Below are positions 25,888 through 34,567 of a stretch of DNA of 64,000 bases, piece after piece (position 1 is the stretch's first letter; every line of letters starts with the position of its first letter). The translations under genes and the position numbers were made by a program. Below the pieces are notes generated by a model. It had not been told where the DNA came from. It saw only the letters and a program-made list of their open reading frames with translations, and did no database searches. Location of the stretch: assembly GCF_000325705.1 (NCBI RefSeq), contig NC_019904.1, positions 2,110,001 through 2,174,000 on the forward strand, given 5' to 3'. The DNA comes from Echinicola vietnamensis DSM 17526. GTDB lineage: Bacteria; Bacteroidota; Bacteroidia; Cytophagales; Cyclobacteriaceae.

Positions 25888-26664
25888 TTATTCGATGGGA
25901 TACCCTTTGGCAGCCCACCAGATGCCTCCATAAACGTGGTCCAGAAAATCCTCATCTTCATAGGCTGCTTCTACGTGGCCGAGGGCCGTGTAGAAAACCC
26001 TTCCTCCATCGTATTCATGGTACCAAGACATGGGATGAACCTCGCCCATGGCCATTGATTTTCCGTCCCTGGAGCCAGGATCATAGGAAGTTTCGTCCAG
26101 CTGCAAAAGGATGTGAACATCCTCGTTGAAGTTTTTAAATGCATACCATTCGTCCGTCCAAAGCCACTTTTCGTTGAGGTGGTAAGTGGCGGGATGGTTT
26201 CTGTCCACGACGTTTAGCCTGGCCGTCTGTTGAGCAGGGTGGTGCATGAATTGGCCGCCGATCAGCTTGGTATACCAGTCCCAGTTGTACTCGGTGTCGG
26301 TAGCACTGTGGATGCCTACGACGCCCTTTCCGCTTTGGACAAAACGTTTAAATGCTTCTTTTTGCTCATCAGAAAGGATGTCACCAGTGGTGCTCGCCAT
26401 GATGATGACATCATAATCTTTTAAAGACTTATCATTGAAGATGGTAGCGTCTTCTGTCGCGTAAACACTGAATACACGGGTGTCGGCCATGTCCTTTAGT
26501 GCTTTGACTGCATTGGGAATGGATTGGTGCCTAAATCCTTGGGTTTTGCTAAAGATTAGGGCCTTAAATTGTCCTCGCTGGCCAAAGGACTGATCTGCCA
26601 GGAGAAAGGTGATCATAAGCGTGAAAAAGCCGATAAGCCATGGCTTTTGATGAGTGAGCTTCAT
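25888..26664 (-). CDS. ThuA-like domain protein, exported
   Basis: A 258-residue protein with a ThuA (trehalose utilisation) fold, a class I glutamine-amidotransferase-like domain. A signal peptide is present (WLIGFFTLMITFLLADQSFGQ). Family landmarks are ALIFSKTQGFRHQSIPNAVKAL, YDVIIMASTTGDILSDEQKEAF, GVVGIHSATDTEYNWDWYTKLIGGQFMHHP, and the final PMSWYHEYDGGRVFYTALGH. ThuA in rhizobia acts with ThuB in trehalose catabolism via 3-keto sugars; Bacteroidetes ThuA-domain proteins often sit in 3-keto-glycoside or PVC-like sugar clusters. Its upstream neighbours are a VanX-like peptidase and an SDR on the same strand. Confidence 0.88.
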   Translation of the reverse strand: MKLTHQKPWLIGFFTLMITFLLADQSFGQRGQFKALIFSKTQGFRHQSIPNAVKALKDMADTRVFSVYATEDATIFNDKSLKDYDVIIMASTTGDILSDEQKEAFKRFVQSGKGVVGIHSATDTEYNWDWYTKLIGGQFMHHPAQQTARLNVVDRNHPATYHLNEKWLWTDEWYAFKNFNEDVHILLQLDETSYDPGSRDGKSMAMGEVHPMSWYHEYDGGRVFYTALGHVEAAYEDEDFLDHVYGGIWWAAKGYPIE

Positions 26665-26697
26665 TGGTTATTATTTTAGGTTTAACGTATTGGTTGA

Positions 26698-27477
26698 TTA
26701 TTCTACAATTTTATAACGACTTTTGGCTTCCTGAAGGCTGAAGGCATTAAAGTGCCACCACTCGGAGCCAATTTCAGAAAATCCAGCTTTGTTCATAGCT
26801 GCTCGAAGGATTTTGCGGTTGTTGACCTGCTGAGCAGTGATTTTGCCCGCGGCAAGCATCTGCTCTTCCCGGTCGGGATAGGCAGGGTAACCGAAATAGT
26901 CATAGTGGGTACCCATATCCAATGGCTTGCCAGTGGAGCGGTTTGCCAACGTCAGGTCCACGGCGACACCGTAATTATGAAGGCTGCCCTTTTGGGGATT
27001 GGCTACGTATAAAGGCTTAAGGCTGTCGGGCTTGTCAAGGTCATCCCAAAGGATTTGTTGGACAGACCGGGGCCTCACCCCATCGTAAATCAGGAACGTC
27101 AAATCGGAATGCTCCTTTTGTAGGTTGGTGAGGGCTTCCTTGAGCATTTTGACCACCTCTGGCTGTAGGTAGCAATTTACCAATGGCCCATACACGTCCT
27201 TTCCGAAAAAATTGTCCGTTGTGCTGTATTTTAGCTCCACAAAAACTTCCGGGAGTTGGGCTTTTACATTCACCAGTCCTGCCACGATAAGCCCCTTTTC
27301 CAGCTTGCCCAAGGAATCCTTGGGGGCAGTAACCGGTTCCTTGGCTGTCGTGGGATCGAGGTCCTTGATGGCCGAAGGGGTGACCGACTTGTCGGCGGCG
27401 CTTTCAGATTGGTGGCCTGTTCGACCATTACAGGCCATGACCATAGCTAAAATAAAAAGATATAAAAGATGACGCAT
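26698..27477 (-). CDS. D-Ala-D-Ala dipeptidase (VanX/DdpX-like), lipoprotein
   Basis: A 259-residue zinc peptidase of family M15D. A lipoprotein signal (LLYLFILAMVMAC, Cys at 16) is followed by a long polar linker. The zinc motif SLHNYGVAVDLTL (SxHxxGxAxD), the upstream IYDGVRPRSVQQILW, and the catalytic Glu/His pair in SEWWHF are all present. The family cleaves D-alanyl-D-alanine; outside vancomycin-resistance loci it recycles cell-wall peptide. No van-type ligase is nearby, so resistance is unlikely. Its ATG overlaps the stop of the SDR gene as TAATG, so translation is coupled. Confidence 0.9.
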   Translation of the reverse strand: MRHLLYLFILAMVMACNGRTGHQSESAADKSVTPSAIKDLDPTTAKEPVTAPKDSLGKLEKGLIVAGLVNVKAQLPEVFVELKYSTTDNFFGKDVYGPLVNCYLQPEVVKMLKEALTNLQKEHSDLTFLIYDGVRPRSVQQILWDDLDKPDSLKPLYVANPQKGSLHNYGVAVDLTLANRSTGKPLDMGTHYDYFGYPAYPDREEQMLAAGKITAQQVNNRKILRAAMNKAGFSEIGSEWWHFNAFSLQEAKSRYKIVE

Positions 27478-28235
27478 TAGGATTGGTCTTTATAAACGGT
27501 GTTACTGTTGGCCTGCTTTCCTGCCAGTACGGTGATGTCGGTCATGACCACATGTGCCGGTCTGGTGACGGCAAAGTGGACGATGTCAGCAATATCTTCT
27601 GGCTTTAGGGGCTCAAATCCCTCATAAACGTGTTTTGCCCTTTCTTCATCTCCTTTAAACCGGACCAACGAAAATTCGGTCTCGACCAAGCCCGGATGAA
27701 TGCCTGTCACACGGATGTTGTATTTGGTCAAGTCCAGTCGCATTCCTTTGGTGATGGCGTCCACGGCATGCTTGGAGGCACAATAGACGTTTCCGTTTGG
27801 ATAGACTTCCTTGGCAGCGATAGAGCCAATATTCACAATATGCCCGGCTTTTTTGTCAATCATGCCCGGCATGACCTTTTTGGAAACGTATAGCAATCCC
27901 TTTACATTGATGTCCATCATGGCATCCCAATCCGCGGGGTCTCCTTCTTGAATGGGATCTAGCCCATGGGCGTTTCCAGCATTATTGATCAATACATCAA
28001 TGTCGCTCCATGGTTTTGGTAGGCTGTCTAGTGCAGCGTCCACTGCTGCTTTATCTCGAACATCAAACACCAAATAGTGATAATCGACTGATGGGGACAG
28101 CTTACTTTGCAGCGCTTGGAGACGTTCTTCACGTCTGCCAGTGGCAATTATGTTATAACCGGAATTTGATAATGCTATGGCACATTCCCGGCCGATACCG
28201 GAGGTCGCTCCTGTGATTAAGGCAATTTTATTCAT
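27477..28235 (-). CDS. SDR family NAD(P)-dependent oxidoreductase (YdfG-like)
   Basis: A 252-residue classical short-chain dehydrogenase. It has the cofactor motif TGATSGIGRECAIAL (8-22), the NNAG motif in VLINNAGNAHG, the catalytic Ser in VNIGSIAAKEVYP and the Tyr/Lys in VYCASKHAVD. The sequence resembles YdfG, which reduces 3-hydroxy acids and malonic semialdehyde. Cytoplasmic. First gene of the operon with the VanX-like and ThuA genes (TAATG overlap, then a 33-base gap). Confidence 0.9.
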   Translation of the reverse strand: MNKIALITGATSGIGRECAIALSNSGYNIIATGRREERLQALQSKLSPSVDYHYLVFDVRDKAAVDAALDSLPKPWSDIDVLINNAGNAHGLDPIQEGDPADWDAMMDINVKGLLYVSKKVMPGMIDKKAGHIVNIGSIAAKEVYPNGNVYCASKHAVDAITKGMRLDLTKYNIRVTGIHPGLVETEFSLVRFKGDEERAKHVYEGFEPLKPEDIADIVHFAVTRPAHVVMTDITVLAGKQANSNTVYKDQS

Positions 28236-28370
28236 ATGCTTAATTTAGCGCAATTAGACGTGTAATAAAAAGAAAGTTATAAGAATGGCTTCCATCATGC
28301 ACCAATGCCCCTTAATTTAAGATGAATTACACGGTGCTATCATTCAAAACCCAGTCCATCTCAGGGAAGT

Positions 28371-28575
28371 GGGATCAAGCAATATTTCTGGGAAATGTTT
28401 TTCGACATGTTCTTATGAAAGAAAATTTCAAACCGCTAAAACGATGCTTTTCCTCTATCCGCTCGAATGGGTTTTAGCGGGAAGTTGTGGGAAATAGGAC
28501 GGTCAATGAGGCTAAAACGGAAAACGTTGAATGGGTTAATTTACCATGGGCTTCATCCATGGCTACGAATGTGCC
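28371..28575 (-). repeat. Interspersed repeat, module A copy
   Basis: Starts GGGATCAAGC then 'aatatttctggg', the inverted family right end. Its interior has 'cgaatgggttttagcggga', 'gctaaaacggaaaacgttga' and the dyad 'ccatgggcttcatccatgg'. It is the reverse complement of the modules at 58061-58276 and 678-902. The 139-bp element at 28576 interrupts its end. Confidence 0.78.
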
Positions 28576-28714
28576 GAGATTGTTTCAAAAATAATTAATC
28601 CGTCATCACGAGCGGAGTGAAGTGATCTAGATGTGCTTTGATTGCACGTATGACGAGATTGCTTCTTCCGATATCCATCGGAATCGCAATGACGAGAACT
28701 TATGAGATAACCTC
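28576..28714. mobile_element. 139-bp MITE-like element, copy 1
   Basis: Imperfect terminal inverted repeats: GAGATTGTTTCA at the left, and the reverse complement of TTATGAGATAACCTC at the right. Interior 'cgtcatcacgagcggagtga' and 'tcgcaatgacgag' form a nested inverted repeat. The second copy at 38473-38611 has the same length and nearly the same sequence. No coding capacity, so it is non-autonomous. Confidence 0.72.
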
Positions 28715-28747
28715 TGGTTTTCGAGTTTACATCAAGCACCATACCAC

Positions 28748-29038
28748 GGATCAAGCAATATTTCTAGGGGCAACTTTGTTTAAAAGGATGCTGTTTCGAC
28801 TATGAACTGGATGAATCTAGGCTTTGCCGAGAATTCCTCTTCATAGCCAAAGGCATGGGCATCGTAAACTTTTAAGTCAAGTAAGCTACTGATAAAAGAT
28901 TTGAACGCGGATTTACCATTTCTTATGCATCCTATCTGTGTTTATCAGCGTTCATCCATGGCCAAATAACAACCAAAGGTGGGGGAGAACATATTTACCC
29001 ATCGAAATAGGCTAGCCCCCATCTTTTCTGCTTGATCC
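28748..29038 (-). repeat. Interspersed repeat, module B element with terminal inverted repeats
   Basis: Bounded by GGATCAAGC (28748-28756) and GCTTGATCC (29030-29038), 291 bp. Interior blocks 'agccaaaggcatgggcatcg' and 'cctatctgtgtttatcagcg' match 333-611, 10093-10250 and 56145-56498. No protein is supported. Confidence 0.75.
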
Positions 29039-29088
29039 GGAAAGTGGATGAATGGAATGGGGTTGGGAAACCCAGAAATAAGGTCGGC

Positions 29089-29886
29089 TTACTGAAAGTT
29101 TAAATAGACGGTAATGGACTTGCGACGTAGTTCGTCGATGGCACCGGCAAAACGTTGGTCGGAGGTTTCGGATTTGTAGATATTGCTCAAGCCATGCGAA
29201 AACCTTATTTCAGGAGAAAACTTAAAGAACTTGAAATAAAAATCGAATCCCATGCCCAGCTCCAAGGCCACATCTTTGCTTTTGAGCACCAACTGATCAG
29301 CGTCGGCTTCATCTTGGGACTTGGTGCGAAACATGGGGTTGGCCCCGGCCACGAAGAACATACGTGTGTTGTCAAACCGCATGGACTTATATTTGATGAG
29401 CAAAGGCATTTCGACCATGGTCATTTCCGTGATGGTCGTTTCGGTATATGGCATGCCATCGCCGGGGACTATTAAGTCTTCCCAAACCACCCCTCCGTTA
29501 TTGGCAAAGTAAGTGATGTCTGTTTGAAATTCGTAAAAACCTACCTTGGGAGTTCCGGTTAAGGTGAGTTGGTCGTGCAGGCGCATTTTCAATAAGAAGC
29601 CCAAAGAAAATCCCGGCGAGAACACCGGTTGGATGCTTCGGATATTGGCAAATGCAGGATTTTCAGGGTCCATGAAGGCTTCACTGTACTTTAAGCGGAG
29701 GCTTGAAGTATGGGCCGCCAGGAAAAAACCGTAGCTTAAAAATTGGTCATCTTGGCCAGATTTATTGATAGGCCTGTAGTGGTCCTGTGCCAAAGCAGAA
29801 GACCATGAGCCTATCAGGAGCAGAAAAACAAGGGCTATTTTTCTCCAATATAAATCGAACTTATGCCAAAGGTTAAGGGTCTGCAT
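29089..29886 (-). CDS. porT: PorT family outer-membrane beta-barrel protein, type IX secretion
   Basis: A 265-residue outer-membrane protein with a signal peptide (KIALVFLLLIGSWSSALAQ) and alternating beta-strands: SYGFFLAAHTSSLRLKYSEAF, SPGFSLGFLLKMRLHDQLTL, MPLLIKYKSMRFDNTRMFFVAGANP, and RRKSITVYLNFQ at the end. The pattern, and the position directly behind menG, match PorT/SprT, a component of the type IX secretion system. Members of this family were first tied to gingipain export in Porphyromonas. No other in-frame ATG exists near the N terminus, so the ATG at 29886 is required. That makes a 52-base overlap with the 3' end of menG in a different frame. Confidence 0.8.
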   Translation of the reverse strand: MQTLNLWHKFDLYWRKIALVFLLLIGSWSSALAQDHYRPINKSGQDDQFLSYGFFLAAHTSSLRLKYSEAFMDPENPAFANIRSIQPVFSPGFSLGFLLKMRLHDQLTLTGTPKVGFYEFQTDITYFANNGGVVWEDLIVPGDGMPYTETTITEMTMVEMPLLIKYKSMRFDNTRMFFVAGANPMFRTKSQDEADADQLVLKSKDVALELGMGFDFYFKFFKFSPEIRFSHGLSNIYKSETSDQRFAGAIDELRRKSITVYLNFQ

Positions 29887-30557
29887 TTTGTGTTTTTAAA
29901 TCCGACTTTTTCCAGTACTGCCAGGAATTTGTCTCCATCGGGGAAGGCTTGTACAGATTCTGGTAAATATGTATAAGCCGATTGATCCTTGGAAACAAGT
30001 TTTCCTATCTGAGGTAAAATATACTTGAAATAAAAGTTGTATCCTTGTTTAAACGGAAACTTTTTGGGCTTAGAAAATTCTACGATAACAGTTTTGCCGC
30101 CCGGCTTCAATACGCGGTGCATATCTGCCAATCCCTTTTCAAGGTTTTCGAAGTTCCTTACTCCAAAAGAAACGATGACAGCATCAAATTTATTTTCTTC
30201 AAAAAGCAACTTTTCAGAATCGCCCATCTGTAATTCGATCAGGTGGTCGAGCTTTTTGTTCTTGATTTTCTTTTTGCCTTCGGCCAGCATTCCCTCAGAG
30301 ATGTCTACGCCGATTACTTTTTCGGGGTTAAGGGCCAGTGCCTCGATGGCAAAATCACCCGTGCCCGTGGCAATGTCCAAAATCACCTTCGGTTGGTCCT
30401 TTTGGAGCATCTTGATGGCCTTTTTTCGCCAGGTGATGTCGATTCCCAAGCTCAAGAGGTGGTTCAGCAGGTCATAGCGCTTGCTGATATTGTTAAACAT
30501 GTTGGCCACTTGGGCCTTTTTTCCGTCTTGCTGATCTTTGTAGGGAACTACTGACAT
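29835..30557 (-). CDS. menG: Demethylmenaquinone methyltransferase
   Basis: A 240-residue SAM-dependent C-methyltransferase of the UbiE/MenG family that completes menaquinone synthesis. It opens with KKAQVANMFNNISKRYDLLNHLLSLGIDITWRK, typical of the family, and has the SAM motif ILDIATGTGDFAIEA and post-motif VIVSFGVRNFENLEKGL. Bacteroidetes respire with menaquinone, so MenG is the better name than UbiE. The 3' end overlaps porT by 52 bases; this gene order is common in the phylum. Confidence 0.94.
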   Translation of the reverse strand: MSVVPYKDQQDGKKAQVANMFNNISKRYDLLNHLLSLGIDITWRKKAIKMLQKDQPKVILDIATGTGDFAIEALALNPEKVIGVDISEGMLAEGKKKIKNKKLDHLIELQMGDSEKLLFEENKFDAVIVSFGVRNFENLEKGLADMHRVLKPGGKTVIVEFSKPKKFPFKQGYNFYFKYILPQIGKLVSKDQSAYTYLPESVQAFPDGDKFLAVLEKVGFKNTKCRPLTFGISSIYIGEK

Positions 30558-30633
30558 GGGATTTGAATACTGTTTGAGTGCGCAATATTACTAAGTAAAC
30601 ACGAGCAATGGAAAAATGTTAACCATTAATTGG

Positions 30634-30666
30634 TTGTCAGGTTTTAACAGGAAAGGCTTACCTTTG
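30634..30666 (+). promoter_or_regulatory. Bacteroidetes promoter for engB
   Basis: The -7 box TACCTTTG (30659-30666) is exact for TAnnTTTG. A TTG in 'ggttgtc' lies 22 bases upstream (30634-30636). The ATG follows at 30684. Confidence 0.55.
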
Positions 30667-30683
30667 TACAAAATAACGTAGCG

Positions 30684-31289
30684 ATGATAAAAAAGGCGAC
30701 ATTTTTAACCAGTAATTCTGATTTCAGGAATTGTCCAGACCCCACCAAGCCGGAGTTTGCTTTTATTGGCAGGTCCAATGTGGGCAAGAGTTCCCTGATC
30801 AATATGCTGGCCAATAATAAAAACCTGGCCAAAACATCCGGTAAGCCAGGAAAGACGCAGCTTATCAATCATTTTGATGCAGAGGGGAAATGGTGGATCG
30901 TGGATTTGCCCGGATACGGTTTTGCACAAGTAAGTAAAAGCATCAAGGCAGATTGGGAAAAGATGATCAAGGGCTACTTGACCAGCCGTCCCAACCTCAA
31001 AGCCACCTTTGTATTAATTGATAGCCGTCTGGATCCACAGAAGAGGGATTTGGATTTCATTCTTTGGTGTGCCCAGAACGGTGTTCCCATTGTGTTGGTG
31101 TTTACCAAGGCCGATAAGCTATCGGTCAGCAAGGTGAAAGGAAATGTCAATAAGTTTCTTGCGGCTTCGCAGGTGATCTTTGAAGAGCCTCCGTTGTATT
31201 TTGTGACTTCCTCTACCACTGCAGTGGGGCGGGAAGAACTGGTAGGGTTTATGGAAGAAGTTGCCGAGGAATTTGACCCGGAAAATTAA
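30684..31289 (+). CDS. engB: Ribosome biogenesis GTPase EngB/YsxC
   Basis: A 201-residue GTPase needed for 50S subunit assembly. G1 is GRSNVGKSSLINML, G2 lies in SGKPGKTQLINHF, G3 is WIVDLPGYGFAQ, G4 is VLVFTKADKLS and G5 lies in YFVTSSTTAVG. Length fits the family. Divergent from menG/porT, a usual order in Bacteroidetes. Confidence 0.95.
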   Translation: MIKKATFLTSNSDFRNCPDPTKPEFAFIGRSNVGKSSLINMLANNKNLAKTSGKPGKTQLINHFDAEGKWWIVDLPGYGFAQVSKSIKADWEKMIKGYLTSRPNLKATFVLIDSRLDPQKRDLDFILWCAQNGVPIVLVFTKADKLSVSKVKGNVNKFLAASQVIFEEPPLYFVTSSTTAVGREELVGFMEEVAEEFDPEN

Positions 31290-31295
31290 ATTAAC

Positions 31296-31325
31296 TTGGG
31301 CTTTTAAGTCGAAAGCCTATATTTG
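31296..31325 (+). promoter_or_regulatory. Bacteroidetes promoter for the DUF5606 gene
   Basis: TTGG (31296-31299), an 18-base spacer and TATATTTG (31318-31325) match the consensus well. The start codon lies 24 bases downstream. The box begins 29 bases after the engB stop, so the gene has its own promoter. Confidence 0.6.
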
Positions 31326-31349
31326 CAAGCTGATTTTAATAAGAGAACT

Positions 31350-31787
31350 ATGGAGTTTAAAGAAATAGCTACCGTGGCTGGAAAGCCAGGATTGTATAAA
31401 GTGCTTAAGCCTAGCAGGAGCGGGGTGATTTTGGAATCAATGGATGCCAAAAAAGCAAAGTTAGTAGTGGGTGCAAATCACAGGGTGTCCATCCTGAGCG
31501 AGATTTCAATTTATACCATGACCGAAGAAGGTTCCAGCCCGCTACAAGAGGTGATGATCACGATCGAGAAGGAATTTGAAGGAGATACTGGCTTGGCGAA
31601 AGGAGCGGACAACGATGAATATATTGCTTTTATGAAGCATATTCTTCCCGAGTTTGATGAGCAGCGCGTATACCCATCGGATATCAAAAAACTGATTTCT
31701 TGGTACCGCATTATCCGTGAACAAGCACCGGAAGTCCTGCAAGAAGATGCAGCTGCAGATGGTGAAACCGAAGAAAAAGAAGATTAA
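31350..31787 (+). CDS. DUF5606 domain protein
   Basis: A 145-residue cytoplasmic protein conserved in Bacteroidetes, function unknown. The ATG at 31350 (MEFKEIATVAGKPGLYKVL) is preferred to the TTG at 31323. An N-terminal ~60-residue beta-rich part (SRSGVILESMDAKKAKLVVGANHRVSILSEISIYT) resembles the small barrels of translation-factor-like domains. A helical part follows (EYIAFMKHILPEFDEQRVYPSDIKKLISWYRIIRE), with an acidic tail. No catalytic motif can be seen. Confidence 0.78.
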   Translation: MEFKEIATVAGKPGLYKVLKPSRSGVILESMDAKKAKLVVGANHRVSILSEISIYTMTEEGSSPLQEVMITIEKEFEGDTGLAKGADNDEYIAFMKHILPEFDEQRVYPSDIKKLISWYRIIREQAPEVLQEDAAADGETEEKED

Positions 31788-31812
31788 TTACGCGATAACC
31801 ACAAAAAGAAAT

Positions 31813-31862
31813 AGCTACTTTTAGGGAAAACCATTGGGGTTCTTTAAAAGTAGCTTTTTTTT
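31813..31862 (+). terminator. Terminator hairpin abutting the next start codon
   Basis: AGCTACTTTTA (31813-31823) pairs perfectly with TAAAAGTAGCT (31845-31855), followed by a T-run to 31862. The ATG of the next gene is at 31863, immediately after the T-run. It ends the DUF5606 transcript and leaves no room for a standard promoter for the next gene downstream of it. Confidence 0.82.
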
Positions 31863-32165
31863 ATGAATACTTCAGAACATATTTCGGAAAGCATCGAACT
31901 GCTCCAAAAGGATTTTGAACTTACCGTTCCTGATGAACCCTTAAATCGTGAGCAGCTGATCAAACTGTTGACACCGATCGTGGGGGAACTGCTTAACAGG
32001 GACCTGGAGCGGTTGCTTCAAGTTTGTTATCGGATAGATTTGGGAGAGGCCCGTCTAAAGCATCTCCTCCATGAAGCCAATCCAGAAACCATGGCCTCAG
32101 AGCTCAGCGAAGCCTTGGTGGATCGACAGCTCCAAAAGGTCCAATTGCGTCGAAAATACAGGTGA
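31863..32165 (+). CDS. Small acidic helical protein, unknown function
   Basis: A 100-residue protein, helical and acidic in the first half (EHISESIELLQKDFELTVPDEPLNREQLIKLLTPIVGELL) and basic at the end (RQLQKVQLRRKYR). It has one Cys and no signal peptide. Blocks such as NREQLIKLLTPIVGELLNRDLERLLQVCYRIDLGE look conserved-like and may fit an interaction protein, but I recognise no family. A terminator lies immediately upstream of its ATG, so expression may depend on readthrough. It ends one base before the convergent fbp stop. Confidence 0.6.
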   Translation: MNTSEHISESIELLQKDFELTVPDEPLNREQLIKLLTPIVGELLNRDLERLLQVCYRIDLGEARLKHLLHEANPETMASELSEALVDRQLQKVQLRRKYR

Positions 32166-32166
32166 A

Positions 32167-33198
32167 TTATTGGCTGATCTCTGTTTCCTTCAAGAACTCC
32201 TGGGATTCTTCGACCATGGCTTTAGAGCCAATGTACAGCGGTGTTCTTTGGTGAAGGGAAGTGGGCTTGATGTCCAAGATCCTGTTTTTTCCATCCGTGG
32301 CCGAAGCGCCAGCTTGCTCGGCTATAAAAGCCAGGGAATTGGCCTCGTAGAGCAACCGTAGCTTGCCATGAGGGGCTTTTGCGGTGCTGGGATAAATATA
32401 GATCCCGCCTTTGAGAAGGTTTCGGTGAAAGTCTGCCACCAAGCTGCCAATGTACCGTGCACTGTAATTTCTTTCCTTGCACGCTTCAATGTAGTTGTTT
32501 ACGCCATCACTGACTTGTGATTTTAAGCCTTCATTGATGCTGTATATGCTGCCGTTCTCAGGGGCTGTCACGTTGGGATGGCTGAGGAAAAACTCTCCCA
32601 AAGACTGCTCGTAGGTAAATCCATTTACGCCCTTTCCGGTGGTGTAAACCAGCATGGTCGAAGAGCCGTACAGCACATAGCCTGCTGCCACTTGCTTGGA
32701 ACCGGGCTGCATGATGTCTTCTGGCTGGATAGGGCTGCCTACGGGAGTGACCCGGCGATAGATGGAGAAAATGGTCCCAATAGAGATGTTGACATCAATA
32801 TTGGAGGAGCCGTCCAAAGGATCCATGGCCACCACATATTTGCCGCTGCTGTTCTGCAAATCGATCACTTCATCATCTTCCTCGGAGACAATGGCACAAA
32901 CTTCGCCTCCTTTGGTCAGTGCACGGCAAAAGCGGATGTTGGCCACCACATCCAGTTTTTGTTGTTCTTCACCTTGTACATTGGTGTTTCCGAACGCTCC
33001 GCTGATGTTGGAAAGCCCGGCACGGTTGATCTCACGGTTGACGATTTTGGATGCCAAAGCGATGTCCCTGAGTATTTGTGACAGCTCTCCGGATGCAAAC
33101 GGAAAATCGTCTTGTTTACTCTTGATAAATCGGTCAAGGGTGACGCCTACTGAATAGCCTAATGCGGAGTTATTAGGCTCATATGGTTTTGTCTTCAT
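32167..33198 (-). CDS. fbp: Fructose-1,6-bisphosphatase, class I
   Basis: A 343-residue gluconeogenic enzyme that removes the C1 phosphate of fructose-1,6-bisphosphate, metal-dependent. The metal-binding motifs [16 protein letters not shown] and the Glu in [11 protein letters not shown] are present, and the substrate-binding block [33 protein letters not shown] is near the C terminus. The ATG at 33198 ([12 protein letters not shown]) is the start; the frame open to 33396 crosses the aspartokinase gene on the other strand. Divergent from aspartokinase. Confidence 0.95.
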   Translation of the reverse strand: MKTKPYEPNNSALGYSVGVTLDRFIKSKQDDFPFASGELSQILRDIALASKIVNREINRAGLSNISGAFGNTNVQGEEQQKLDVVANIRFCRALTKGGEVCAIVSEEDDEVIDLQNSSGKYVVAMDPLDGSSNIDVNISIGTIFSIYRRVTPVGSPIQPEDIMQPGSKQVAAGYVLYGSSTMLVYTTGKGVNGFTYEQSLGEFFLSHPNVTAPENGSIYSINEGLKSQVSDGVNNYIEACKERNYSARYIGSLVADFHRNLLKGGIYIYPSTAKAPHGKLRLLYEANSLAFIAEQAGASATDGKNRILDIKPTSLHQRTPLYIGSKAMVEESQEFLKETEISQ

Positions 33199-33256
33199 AT
33201 CTTTGAAAAAGTAAATTTTGAAATATAACCCAGTGTAAATTACTACATATATTTTT

Positions 33257-34528
33257 ATGACAAAAGCAATTGTATACAAATTTGGTGGGGCTTCTGTAAA
33301 AGATGCTGCGGCGATCAAAAACCTCTCAAACATTTTATTCAATCGATTGCGGAGCCCAATGGTCATCGTCGTTTCGGCCATTGGAAAAACCACCAATGCC
33401 CTGGAAGAAATTTTACGACTGAAATATGATGGCGTAGATTTTTATTCGAATATTACAATTTTGAGAAAAAACCATTTAGCAATTTGCCAAGAGCTTTTTG
33501 AGGAAGGGGACTTGGTGTTTGGGATGGTAGAGAATATTTTTTTACAGCTGGCCAGGGTTTTGGAGGTGCCCCTGACCAAGGAGAATTACGATGAGTATTA
33601 TGATCGAGTGGTAGGGTTTGGGGAACTGCTCTCCACAAAAATCATCCATGCATACCTGTGTCATCGCCAGCAATATTGTATTTGGCAGGATGCTCGGGAC
33701 TTTATCCTCACAGACGATAATTTCCGGTTTGCGAAAGTGGATTGGGAACAGACTGCTCGGCAGTGTCAGCAGAAGCTGGTTCCTGTGCTGAAGCAGCTGC
33801 CCGTGGTTACGCAGGGGTTTGTCGGCAGTACGAAAGATGGTCAGCCCACTACTTTGGGCCGTGAGGGGTCAGACTTCTCAGCGGCCATTTTCGCGAAGAG
33901 CTTAGGAGCCGAATCGGTGACTATCTGGAAGGATGTCCCGGGAGTCCTTAATGCCGACCCCAAGCGCTTTGAGGAGACGGTTAAATTTGACCGGTTGGAT
34001 TATAAAGAAGCTGCAGAGATGACGTTTTATGGTGCCTCGGTGATTCATCCACGGACGATCAAACCGTTGGCAAATGCTAAGATTCCACTTTTCGTAAGGT
34101 CATTTTTACAGCCTGAGGAGCAGGGGACGGTAATTGGGGATTTTGGAGAAGGAAGCATCAATGTGCCGACCATTGTCGTGAAGGATAGGCAGGTATTGGT
34201 GACTTTTGAGGTGACTGATTTTACCTTTATCAACGAATCCCATATGCATCAAGTCTATGCCGAATTGGATAGGCTTAAGCTACGGGCCAATTTGATCCAA
34301 TCTTCGGCGATTACCATTTCGATTTGTACGGATAGAGAGTTGTTTAAGCTCGAACAGTTGCTGGAGGAAATGAAGGGCATATTTAAAGTAAAGTACAATG
34401 AAGGCCTACAGCTGGTTACTGTCAAAAATTATGATGAGCGAACCAAGAAAAGGTTTCTGGATCATCGTGAAATACTGTTGGAGCAGACCACACGGAGTAC
34501 TTTTCAAGTGGTTTGCCGGCAAGCGTAA
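33257..34528 (+). CDS. lysC: Aspartate kinase
   Basis: A 423-residue monofunctional aspartokinase that phosphorylates aspartate, entering lysine, threonine and methionine synthesis. [17 protein letters not shown] is the N-terminal nucleotide motif, [14 protein letters not shown] follows, and [20 protein letters not shown] and [13 protein letters not shown] form the Asp/ATP site. Two ACT-like regulatory domains occupy the last ~130 residues ([31 protein letters not shown]), so feedback inhibition by lysine or threonine is probable. Divergent from fbp with a 58-base gap. Confidence 0.92.
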   Translation: MTKAIVYKFGGASVKDAAAIKNLSNILFNRLRSPMVIVVSAIGKTTNALEEILRLKYDGVDFYSNITILRKNHLAICQELFEEGDLVFGMVENIFLQLARVLEVPLTKENYDEYYDRVVGFGELLSTKIIHAYLCHRQQYCIWQDARDFILTDDNFRFAKVDWEQTARQCQQKLVPVLKQLPVVTQGFVGSTKDGQPTTLGREGSDFSAAIFAKSLGAESVTIWKDVPGVLNADPKRFEETVKFDRLDYKEAAEMTFYGASVIHPRTIKPLANAKIPLFVRSFLQPEEQGTVIGDFGEGSINVPTIVVKDRQVLVTFEVTDFTFINESHMHQVYAELDRLKLRANLIQSSAITISICTDRELFKLEQLLEEMKGIFKVKYNEGLQLVTVKNYDERTKKRFLDHREILLEQTTRSTFQVVCRQA

Positions 34529-34567
34529 GCTTAAAAGACTTGACTGGGCAGGCAAAAGGAGGAGTTT

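Noticed and set aside
26698..27477. Vancomycin resistance (vanX) locus
   Set aside because: Only the dipeptidase-like gene is present; no VanH/VanA-type ligase or VanRS pair, so wall-peptide recycling is more likely.
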